NCBI RefSeq assembly: GCF_003073045.1
Contig: NC_037590.1
Coordinates: 13,416,311-13,480,310, forward strand
DNA: 64,000 nucleotides
Reading direction: 5' to 3'
Origin: Pomacea canaliculata
Taxonomy: Eukaryota; Mollusca; Gastropoda; Architaenioglossa; Ampullariidae
Below, piece after piece: positions 57,401 to 64,000 of this stretch. Within the stretch, counting starts at the first letter, position 1, and every line of letters starts with the position of its first letter. The notes beneath the pieces were generated by a model. It did not search any database. It was not told the origin of the DNA and saw only the letters and a list, made by a program, of their open reading frames with translations. The position numbers were made by a program, and so were the translations under genes.

Positions 57401-59470
57401 TAAAGTCGTTTAGTCCAGCGACTTCTTGATGTCCAGGACCTGACTGGAAGGTCAAACATACTCTCCAGGCAAGAAATCGCCCGGATGTACACTCTAATGA
57501 GCTGTGGCCAAACCATTGGGTAACTTAAAACTTTAAACGGCAAGTTAAAAAGATAAGGAGGGGTCCCGGGCCTCTCCTCCCATGTAAAGGTAACGAATGC
57601 AGCTTGTATGATGACTAGTGTCATTACCACAGTCTACTGTACTGACTAAACAGTTTTGCAAAAGAAATGGCAGCTCACAACGAGCCTTTTTGTTAAAGAG
57701 TTGTAATTACTGAGTGCAAGGTGTGGTTGTTAGTGTGTATGGGGGGAATCCTGGTTGAGAGCGATTCTTGCACACAACACACCTACACCCGCTGTGTCCC
57801 TCCGGTGTTTACGCAAGTTTAAATTATCTTCCGTTAAAAAAAAAACAAAATCTGCCCTGAGTGTGTGTGTCGGAGGGTTGGTGTTAGGGGGATATAGTAA
57901 AATCTCAAGCTGAGATTTCGACATCAAGAAAGCCGGCTATGAGGCTAGAGGGGAGTGTGGGGAGCAGCGGCTTGTGTTTTGTAAACGATTCCCTGTGTCG
58001 CGAGTGAAAATTGTTTTCCTGGTGGAGACTGGGTGAGAGCGTGTCACACAGACCTCATTACACCATTGGGAATGAGCCACACAGCTTCTACAGCACTGGT
58101 TCAAAGAGCCCTCGATTAGCAAGACACTTTCTTGTGTCTCTTCTGAAGGTGTTTGCAGACTGGAGGAAGAAAATCCGACTCGACGATCCTGTATTTGAAG
58201 TGGAAACGGTGAAGTTTTGGGGATTTCCACCCCCTTCCCTTTCCCCCTTGCCTCCTGCAGAGCAGGGTCTTTACCTGGCTAAAGACTGAGTCATGTTTTG
58301 TTTGTGAGCCTGCCAGGGTGTGGGAGGGGGACACGCAGGAGGAGGAGGAGACGCACATGAACTCGGGGCTCAACTCTTCTCTCCGAGTCCTCGGGCTGTC
58401 GGTAGCTGAGAGTCTGTCGTCCTGTTGGCTCTCACCATCGGTAAGTTGCTTCTACTTCATTTACCGCCTGCTTACCTTGATCTTTTCTGGTTGCTGTGAA
58501 AAATCAGGATGTTGTTAGATTAATCATGTTTCTCGAACAAACGCAGTCCGCGCAGGGACTAGGGAGTGGAAGAAAGATGGAAAGCTCAAACTACGAAGTT
58601 ATTCACATAGATTGGGAGACAGGCAATCAGATGCTAGTTTTGTCTGTCTCCACATTTTTGAGGTCTCATGCTGACAGACGGGATCACAAGCAGTTCTACT
58701 GTTGTATACAACGGTTCTTCCATCATTCTCCCGGTTTGGCGGTGATGGAGGTGTCACTTTTGATAAACACTGTCCGTATGAGGATGTCGTATATCCCCTA
58801 ACTCTTCAAACCACAGAAATGACAGTGCTTAAATACTCTGTTTTGGATAGATTTGCCTCCCTATGAAGACAATAAATAAATATGAATAGCCGAAAAGTAG
58901 TAGAACTCAACATCATCGCTATGTTTGTGAGTATTAGAACAGGAATATCGTGGACTTCAAACCGTTCATTTCTTAAGCAGCGAGCTATGATCGAGTGACG
59001 TATGGAAAAGGCCACGTAACATAACACGTGCATCACTTTCTGATTGGGTTACGTTTAGCTCTGTAAAACATTACAGTTACAGTTTTGCCTTTTTTTTAAA
59101 TATAAAATTTGACGTGATTGTCCACATCTGCTGAAGATCACAATGACCACGAATTCTACCGTCAGCCCTGACTTTTGACCTCTCAATGGTTGACTGATAG
59201 CTACACACCTTCACATCCACTGTGTGACGTCATGTGGTGATTTGTGTGGTCACACACACACACGTGCTTCTCGTCCTTTGCTGCCCAGAGGTAATAACTG
59301 TCCACAAAAGCCGCTTTATTCTTTTGGTTAACGCGCGTTTTCTGGCTGAGCTGACTAAATTGTCTCCCTTTCTTTTCCAGGATGACAGAGTTGTTGTCCT
59401 TAGAGATCCACACGGATACTTCCTGTGTCCATTATTATTACTTGGGACAGGAGAGAATGCCTTTTGCTAA
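30347..59470 (+). CDS. unknown small protein, five-exon model (whole gene span)
   Basis: I do not recognise this gene. The model has exons 30347-30402, 36416-36479, 55620-55780, 58317-58440 and 59381-59470. It totals 495 nt, or 164 codons plus TAA, in phase throughout. AATAAA lies at 59506-59511, 36 bases after the stop. The protein would be soluble, with no signal peptide or membrane helix, a basic cluster (EKKRRASK), a Thr/Val-rich stretch and an acidic run (GDTQEEEE). Introns are about 6.0, 19.1, 2.5 and 0.9 kb. Exons 2 and 3 end in tandemly repeated donor sites. Exon 3 has two usable ends: the first donor (55762) leads to a stop soon after the junction with exon 4, and the second (55781) keeps the frame open. 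Missing exons cannot be excluded, so the joined product is an inference from splice sites and phase only. Confidence 0.4.
34627..34920 (+). CDS. isolated 97-codon open frame, unknown
   Basis: The ATG sits in a strong initiation context, GCGACCATGG, and the frame runs 97 codons to TAG. The product is basic and Arg-rich near the C-terminus (RTRGAIVMIEETVTVRRLDG). It resembles nothing I know and has no splice signals that tie it to the surrounding gene. The opposite strand is also open over much of it, so it may be a chance frame within an intron. Confidence 0.2.
   Translation: MGDKYERQTDDGRGAKKADLQKPARFTCSGQYLANSTFASLARFCTTGGSATVRRVERTRGAIVMIEETVTVRRLDGRHAIRRRWTFRVTWPFAQDE
35800..35822 (+). 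other. G-quadruplex-type motif
   Basis: Four GGGG runs separated by single A residues, followed by GG. This fits the standard G4 pattern with one-base loops. Confidence 0.6.
36416..36479 (+). CDS. unknown gene, exon 2
   Basis: Acceptor ATGTGTGTGTCACAG ends at 36415; donor GTG|GTGAGT at 36480. The exon enters in phase 2 and leaves in phase 0 (64 nt). It reads YSVREQRGRVVEVYDGRKWP, a charged segment with the look of a folded conserved core. A second reading phase is also open through this exon, but it meets a stop in exon 3, so the chosen phase is the only one consistent on both sides. Confidence 0.5.
36476..36570 (+). repeat. tandem 28-bp repeat carrying the exon 2 splice donor
   Basis: The unit begins GTGGTGAGTAGTTTAGTAGT and continues AACAATCT. 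GTGAGT hexamers start at 36480, 36508, 36536 and 36564, each exactly 28 bp after the last. Copies 1, 2 and 4 are nearly identical over the first 15 bp; copies 1 and 3 share the AGTAACAATCTGTG end. The repeat starts inside the last codon of the exon. Confidence 0.9.
36942..36955 (-). promoter_or_regulatory. CTCF-like motif
   Basis: The minus strand reads GCCAGATGGCGCCA, close to the bilaterian CTCF core (CCASYAGRKGGCRS). This is a motif match only. Confidence 0.3.
40401..40414 (+). promoter_or_regulatory. CTCF-like motif
   Basis: ACACCAGAGGGCAC matches the vertebrate-type CTCF core CCACCAGAGGGCGC at all but two positions, one of which is tolerated. It is the best of the three motifs in this intron. 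Confidence 0.35.
41040..41300 (-). mobile_element. 3' end of a non-LTR retrotransposon ORF (truncated)
   Basis: On the minus strand a frame encodes ETFGRRSFSSGPSICNGLPP followed by SLHTAVQAFLSGHISF. The pattern RRSFSxxGPxxxNxLPxSL...FxxxL is the hallmark C-terminal end of the reverse-transcriptase ORF in many animal LINEs (CR1, Jockey and relatives). The reverse-transcriptase core is absent, so this is a 5'-truncated dead copy. The boundary on the far side (about 41300-41600) is uncertain. Confidence 0.6.
43530..43548 (+). promoter_or_regulatory. weak CTCF-like motif in a GC-rich patch
   Basis: CTGCCACCTAGTGGCGG lies inside a locally GC-rich stretch (about 43440-43600) in AT-rich intron DNA. 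It fits the CTCF core less well than the other two. The patch has open frames but no splice support. Confidence 0.25.
45049..45105 (+). mobile_element. tRNA-like (SINE) fragment
   Basis: Contains a perfect B box GGTTCGAACCC (45089-45099) with an A-box-like GGCTTTGTGGTCTTGTG about 40 bases upstream. No acceptor stem can be closed, so it is not a tRNA gene. Confidence 0.35.
45829..45902. repeat. A-rich (CAAAA)n-type repeat
   Basis: C separated by runs of three to six A over about 70 bp, possibly an old retroposon tail. Confidence 0.75.
48002..48476. mobile_element. non-autonomous hAT-type DNA transposon, 475 bp
   Basis: The left end reads CAGGGGCAGGGTGGGTGGGC then AAAGTAT. The right end, reverse-complemented, reads CAGGGGTGGGCAAACTATGG. 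These are typical hAT termini (CAGGGGTGGGCAAACT class); the left copy carries an eight-base insertion after CAGGGG. The flanking eight-base sequences CTGTAAGC (47994-48001) and GTACAAGC (48477-48484) agree at five of eight positions, as expected for an aged hAT target-site duplication. The interior has a long T run (48034-48057) and no transposase frame, so it would have depended on an enzyme from elsewhere. Confidence 0.65.
52294..52352 (+). mobile_element. tRNA-like (SINE) fragment
   Basis: An A-box-like TGCGGCGTGTTGGCAAAGC is followed by B box GGTTCAAATC (52333-52342) and TTGCTCTAGGCACAACC. The spacing is tRNA-like but the acceptor stem does not pair. Confidence 0.45.
54408..54464. repeat. 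short tandem repeat, three copies of about 19 bp
   Basis: CTACATAACACT occurs three times in succession, with spacers such as GATCTG-like or ATTCTTT sequence between. Confidence 0.75.
54903..54930. repeat. (CAA)n microsatellite
   Basis: Eight to nine CAA triplets in intron DNA. Confidence 0.8.
55460..55515. repeat. poly(A) then (AAG)n repeat
   Basis: A run of about 22 A changes into about eleven AAG triplets, roughly 100 bp before exon 3 of the second gene. It creates long spurious frames on both strands. Confidence 0.9.
55620..55761 (+). CDS. unknown gene, exon 3 (two possible 3' ends)
   Basis: Acceptor CGATCTGTGTGCTGCAG ends at 55619. The frame enters in phase 0: VRCGSVYVSSEDSTQAVTQ, a Thr/Val-rich stretch, then EKKRRASKYTVAIGTSHGHG. 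With the first donor (55762) the exon is 142 nt and ends in phase 1. With the second donor (55781) it is 161 nt, adds GEWLDV plus TG of a Trp codon, and ends in phase 2, which matches exon 4. This is the best-looking coding segment outside the ZIP gene. Confidence 0.55.
55761..55855 (+). repeat. tandem 19-bp repeat carrying the exon 3 splice donor
   Basis: The unit is close to GTGAGTGGCTGTACTTGTG. GTGAGT occurs at 55762, 55781, 55793, 55812 and 55831, and a GTGAAG variant at 55850. Spacings are 19, 12, 19, 19 and 19 bp, so one copy has lost seven bases. The array begins at the exact exon-intron boundary. Confidence 0.9.
55856..58316 (+). other. intron 3 of the second gene
   Basis: No exon supported. 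It contains a long ACAC-rich stretch (about 56567-56820) and pyrimidine-rich tracts around 56930-57010 and 57230-57280. A frame at 58011-58289 is open but lacks splice sites. Confidence 0.4.
56567..56820. repeat. imperfect (CA)n-rich tract
   Basis: ACAC and CACATA words interrupted by ATATA and GCAC, about 250 bp long. Open frames on both strands here encode Cys/Val/Tyr-rich peptides purely by composition. Confidence 0.8.
58317..58440 (+). CDS. unknown gene, exon 4
   Basis: Acceptor GTTTGTGAGCCTGCCAG ends at 58316; strong donor TCG|GTAAGT at 58441. Only one of the three phases is open across the 124 nt, phase 2 in and phase 0 out. It reads VWEGDTQEEEETHMNSGLNS and on to LSSCWLSPS. Joining to exon 3 needs the second donor of the array there. 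It could alternatively be a separate first exon starting at the ATG at 58357. Confidence 0.4.
59381..59470 (+). CDS. unknown gene, terminal exon
   Basis: Very good acceptor CTCCCTTTCTTTTCCAG ends at 59380. The phase-0 frame reads DDRVVVLRDPHGYFLCPLLL and ends ENAFC with TAA at 59468-59470. Phase fits the exon ending at 58440. No usable donor precedes the stop. The poly(A) signal that follows supports a terminal exon. Confidence 0.45.
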   Translation, partial: DDRVVVLRDPHGYFLCPLLLLGTGENAFC

Positions 59471-59505
59471 TGTAGTGAGTGAAGTAAGCATGGAATGACC
59501 AGCTA

Positions 59506-59511
59506 AATAAA
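59506..59511 (+). terminator. poly(A) signal of the second gene
   Basis: AATAAA, overlapped by a second AATAAA four bases later, 36 bases after the terminal stop. Confidence 0.5.
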
Positions 59512-61118
59512 TAAAACTTGCAGCAAACTTTTAGCAGAAAACAGAGAAGAAAGAAGTGGGATAAAAAAGAAAAATGAACATAATATCTACATAAACCAAG
59601 CCGATGTAAATAAATCATTAGATAAACACAGTTTCTGTAACATAATACAATCAATTCACTTTCTTGATCCTCTTGCCATTTGAAAGAGCCATTCTAAAGG
59701 AAATACATGTTTATCACGTAGAGGTACCAGGTTCCCCCCTCCCAACCTTGACCGTTATATGAAAGACTGAGTAAACATATCTGAGTGTTTACTGATATAT
59801 TTTTCAAGTTCTTAAAGACCTGGGGAATCAAGTGCTAAACATGTTTTTCCTTTTCTGTATTAATTCTAAACGTGTTCGCCTTGCAACATTAAGAACCCAT
59901 TAAACATCCGTGTAGTGTTCTATCGCCTTGAGAAATCCTTGCTTTTCGTTTAGCAAGATTTTGTGTGTGTACGTGTGTGTGTGTACGTGTGTGTGTGTGT
60001 TCGTGTGTGTGTGTGCATGTGTGTGTTAGGAGCTCCAGCTAATCAGAGCGTGACTTTCCTTCAGGATTTCAACTCGCGGTTATGCAGGGCAATAAAACCA
60101 TGATTTCACACAGGAAAAAAAAAAGATGCATAAAGTTTAAAATGTTATAACAGTTATTACCGGAGGGATTTACATTCATTTAAAGAACAGGACACTGCTA
60201 GTGGTGATGAGAGCTCACCCCTCACTGGAAGTAGAGATAGATGGCGTAGACGTAGTGTAGGTAAAGCGCTACAGGACGGGGTGTAGACATGGACACTACA
60301 GAAAGTGTGTGAATAAATTCACAAATAATCAGCTGACATATAACGGCTGTATTGTTCAACCGTATTAGGCCATAATGATCTGGTATAGTATAATGATCTG
60401 TTAGGTGTGATGAACTATTGATGATTAAATAGTCTTGTGAATGATTTTGTGCTCTATGCTATGATTATTATCCTATTAGTCGATGGATCGCAACCAGTAG
60501 CCTTATCGATCTGCTAATCACTGATGCATGACAAAGACAGGTATCGATTTGTCAATTGTCCGTGGACCTGCATCGACCTTTGACCCAAGACACGCGAGGG
60601 TGAACGAAGTGTGAGGGTGGGAAGGTCAGGAACACAGTCTAATGGTGCTGCAGTCAAACGTGGGACATCGACACACTGTAGCTGTGGCTGCTGACATCCA
60701 TGACCCGTGACGAGTAACAAAAGGTCAACACTGAAATTGCACCGTGGGAACTTTTAAAATACTGGGAAGCTCAATCATGAGCCGCAGCCACACACACCCA
60801 GGGCGAGAGAGCTGACATTTGGTGTAATGTCAGTGATTTATGGTCGTTATGAAATCCTTCGAGAGTAAAGCGCAAAGTTTGATGGGAAGTGGGGGCCGTG
60901 GGAGGTGCGGGGGATCTACTCCCCCGCCACTACACTCCGCCTAAGTGTCGCTGTCCGCGGTGACGTGTTGAGTCGGTCGCTGGGCAGCGGCCCCGTGCCC
61001 TGGCTGGTGGTGACTGGTGACAGCAGACAATAAATGGCCGCTGGGATGAGCCAGGCCACCCAGGGTGCTGGACGGTTAGACCGGCGGTGCGTGGCGGCTT
61101 CGGGTGGCCGAGGTCCTG
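59512..61118. other. no gene seen
   Basis: Spacer with a GT microsatellite (59964-60026). The last 220 bp become GC- and CpG-rich, which could be a promoter for the candidate exon at 61119. Confidence 0.4.
59964..60026. repeat. (GT)n microsatellite
   Basis: GT run interrupted by AC and TC, about 60 bp. Confidence 0.85.
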
Positions 61119-61168
61119 ATGGATCACTTTACAGTAGCGGGTGGTGATCTGCCTGAGGTCACACGGAG
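61119..61168 (+). CDS. possible first coding exon of a further gene
   Basis: After a GC-rich segment (60890-61110), ATG at 61119 opens MDHFTVAGGDLPEVTR and reaches a donor GGAG|GTGAGA at 61169 in phase 2. The combination of CpG-rich leader, ATG and donor is typical of a first exon. No following exon was found in the window, so this stays weak. Confidence 0.25.
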
Positions 61169-62999
61169 GTGAGAATTAAACGCCGCTGATAAATATAAAA
61201 TATTACTCGCTGATGTCTGACCGCATTCCCATCGTATGTTTGGCTTCTGTGTGTCAGGTCTGAGCACGTGACTAGTAATATGGGGAAGCGCGCGCGTGTG
61301 TGTCTGTGTGAAAGAGAATGTGTATGAGCGAGACAGAGAGCCTCTTTGTGTGTGTCTGTCTGTGTGTGTGTGATGGCAGAATATTTCAATAGGAATAAAT
61401 ACTCTGAAATTAGGGTCTTTCACCTGTCATGTGGGAACATCCAACCTACATTTAGCAGGTTTTTAAAGTACCGTGCACAAACAAGAAAAAGGGGTCGAGC
61501 GTATGTGCGTACATCATTTCTTTGTTACTGTGAGCGTCTGTGAACTGCACGACTGTACACGATTGACAAACATAAATAGCGATATGTATCAAAGAGAAGT
61601 TTTGAATCAGAGGAAATGGTTTTCTCAAGTGCCTGTCCTAACAAGCACTAATTTTAGTTAGTAGGTATCAGAAAGTTCGAAGGATTTTCCCCGACAGACG
61701 ATTACAGTACATCGCGCCGGTTACTTTGGTGACACCAGGTGACCGGTGAGATCTAACGGTCCTTGCGTGTCTCGGATGTTGTTTTTGCAGCCAGTCAATA
61801 AGGTCGAGCCGCAAACAGGTTAGAGTCGGAGGTCAAACGTTGACCCACTAACCTTGCCCTTGCCGCTGTTTATTATCCTTCTAATCCCAAGGTGTTCGAT
61901 GTACTTTATGTTTATATATACAACCAGCACAGCACACGATTCTGATATCATATTCACCCACCCACACTCACCAAAACCCACCCGGTGTGTGAGACAATGA
62001 CGAGGAGAGGAAGTGTACAAACCTTTTCCAACTGAAACCACATCTTACCTCGGTATGAAGCAGACGAATTCAACTGTCAAACACTAATCCTTGCATAATA
62101 AATAGCATTACTGTCAATTCTACCTCGGGTGGGCTTTAATACCTCGCACGATGGTTGCAGTGTGAAACTTAGTACTTTCCTCTGCAAACATCGAAACCAC
62201 CCTCCGTCTCGTCTACCTCCCACCCTAGTCGTCGTACATCCGCCACAAAGGACTGTTTACACGGGAGAGGTGTCTTTCAAAGGAGCTCAGATAAGGGTTA
62301 ATGTTCCTGGATGATTCATGAACTGTCACCTCTCATAGATCAATGTTTTGACTACGAAATTGAAAAAAAAAGGCTTCGTGTAAAAAATATACAGGATAGA
62401 TTTGGCCATGTGCGTCTCCACCCCTCCTCTCTCTACCCCGCCCCACCTCCTCTTCGTTCTTGTAAACCAAATTAAGTTTATGTTGTCGCTGGCTTAATAA
62501 ATAATAAGTAATGTCAGTATAGTTGTTTTGTTTATTACTATCAACTAGCATCACAGCACAGTTAACAGGGTATTATCTCCCCGCTCAAAATTTATGATAT
62601 ATTTATTATTATGGTAAACAGCGGAGTGTCGTCGTTGATGCAAGGTGTTGAGGATCTGGTAGCGGTGAATTTCCGTCAGCGCAACAGCGGGGGCAGGCAG
62701 GAGTAGGGCAGGAGACCAGTCTCATAAAACACATTTCGACAGCAAGGTGTCATTTGACGCATCTAACTGGGCCAGCACACCTGCCGTGGGATCAGACGAC
62801 AGGCTTAGGGAGGACAGGTGCGCAGGTGACTAACGGTGTTTTTCATGCTGTGGGTGCATACGAAACTTTTAACCTGAGGTGCGCTTTCCGAGGCTTCAGG
62901 ATCACATTCATTGCACTCCTGCATCGTTGTGCAGTTTGGACTTGTGTGGGTTGTTCATAAACAAGTTGACCTCTCAAGCGCAGGAGAGTTGTGGCCCCT
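61169..62999. other. no gene seen
   Basis: Contains GT/GA microsatellite DNA at about 61290-61372. Nothing else could be supported. Confidence 0.45.
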
Positions 63000-63200
63000 C
63001 TACGTTCTCGCGCCGTAGTGTGAGATTGTGAAGGTTTATGTTTACTACAAGAGACATCAGCACAGCAGTGACCCTCCTACGTTTTTGAGCTGTGGTACAG
63101 GACTTGTGAGGTTGTGGGTTGACTTCACGAGGCGCCGTAGTACAGGACATCAGCAGTTACTCTGCTACGTTCCTGCACCGTAGTGTAGGACGTGACTGCA
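63000..63200. repeat. decayed tandem repeat, about 77-88 bp unit
   Basis: CTACGTT followed by C/T-rich bases and GCGCCGTAGTG- or GAGCTGTGGTA-type sequence begins near 63001, 63078 and 63166. GCGCCGTAGTACAGGACATCA near 63132 resembles the second half of a unit, and ACAAGAGACATCAGCA near 63048 resembles the same part. Copies are strongly diverged. Confidence 0.5.
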
Positions 63201-63697
63201 GCGAGGCATGAAGACACTACAAACGAAAGGTTCATTAGGTGGTGTCCAAGGTGTTGATCTTGCCATCCTGGATGGATCAATCTCAAGCTTATAGAGCTAC
63301 TGGAGAAAGAAAAACAGAAAAAAGAAATAAAAACCATGATGTTTGGGTGGCAGAGCAAACCGTCCATTTCTGCTGTCCAATTGTGTGAAAACATCAGTTG
63401 ACAGAGGTCAGAGGTCGAGATTACAGAAATCCCTCGCTGATCTGACAACTTAATAGTTGATTATCGTTTGTGTTTGTGTTTGAGGGGAGCCGTTACAGGA
63501 GGGGGGATCTGTCTCGCGGCTACTGGTTCAACAGTCCCCACCCCCGTCCCACGTCTCGTGGAAACACCAATGCTGTGAGGTCATGCCGTCTGAATCGAAA
63601 TATTTGTTTTTAACCTCGTCTGTGTACTCGCGAGATCTTTTCTCAAACACCACACTCGGACCTCCAGTAAATACAGTAATCCGCCAACGGCACTGGC

Positions 63698-63774
63698 TGA
63701 CGTCAGCGGAATCTTCCAGTTACCAACGGCATTTGTCAACAAAAGTTGCGAGCCACTCAGTGCTGTTGACGTCA
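63698..63774. promoter_or_regulatory. pair of CRE-type palindromes in a short duplication
   Basis: TGACGTCA occurs at 63698-63705 and 63767-63774, 69 bp apart. Both are followed by C/GAGNNG and TCTTC- or CTTCT-like sequence, and both are preceded by CACTGGC- or AGTGCTG-like sequence, suggesting a small duplication. They are potential CREB/ATF sites by motif only. Confidence 0.4.
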
Positions 63775-64000
63775 GAGCCTTCTGAAAGTAAATAATAAGT
63801 AAAAAAAAATTAACTGAATACCAGTTAGATAGAGAAAGCATTTTCCGCGCGAGAAGACGAGCTCCGTGCGCAAACCAGATTTTTGCCGAGCTTGAAAATT
63901 TTACGAGTTATAGTAACTTCACATTCTTTGGGAAACTCTGATAATACTGTGTTGACAGACCTTTACAGCTATTTTACAACCGTCAACGGTTCTCCAAGAA

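Noticed and set aside
1..64000. CRISPR arrays, bacterial operons, toxin or viral genes
   Set aside because: No regular spaced repeats, ribosome-binding-site-led gene clusters or viral hallmark motifs were seen; splice sites, microsatellites and tRNA structure all indicate an animal nuclear genome.

Overview
This is a eukaryotic, intron-rich nuclear window. It shows GT-AG introns, AATAAA signals, tRNA genes without an encoded CCA, tRNA-derived SINE fragments, hAT and LINE remnants, and many microsatellites. The best-fitting source is a lophotrochozoan animal, most likely a mollusc such as a gastropod. That placement is inferred from the gene content and the look of the repeats; no species marker was identified. 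Most open frames longer than 60 codons here are chance frames in non-coding DNA.

Region by region: 1-10200 holds repeats, an AT-rich block (about 5690-6480), an intact tRNA-Leu(AAG) at 8316-8397 and a broken tRNA-Leu copy at 9033-9157. From about 10200 to 21300 on the + strand lies one recognisable gene, a ZIP zinc transporter of the ZIP4/ZIP12 (SLC39A4/SLC39A12) type. It has a likely non-coding first exon ending at 10750 and coding exons from 11455 to the stop at 19703-19705. The ten exons from 14894 onward join in perfect phase and encode about 500 residues: the second part of the ectodomain and all eight membrane helices. The first two coding exons can be read only by changing frame four times. 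A second tRNA-Leu, anticodon TAG, lies at 23829-23910 on the - strand.

From about 27600 to 59500 on the + strand I reconstruct a second gene that I cannot assign to any family. Its small exons are 30347-30402, 36416-36479, 55620-55761 or 55780, 58317-58440 and 59381-59470. The stop is followed 36 bases later by AATAAA. With the longer third exon the chain reads as 164 codons plus a stop. The 5' splice sites of exons 2 and 3 each sit in a short tandem array that has multiplied the GTGAGT donor: four copies at exactly 28-bp spacing, and six copies mostly at 19-bp spacing. Only the second donor of the exon 3 array gives an open frame into the next exon. This is the most unusual observation in the window.

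The large introns carry a 475-bp hAT-type element (48002-48476), the tail of a non-LTR retrotransposon (about 41040-41300, - strand), SINE fragments and three CTCF-like motifs. The last 4.5 kb (59500-64000) holds GT repeats, a weak first-exon candidate near 61119, a decayed tandem repeat (about 63000-63200) and a duplicated cAMP-response-type palindrome (63698-63774). The two protein genes have no evident functional link.
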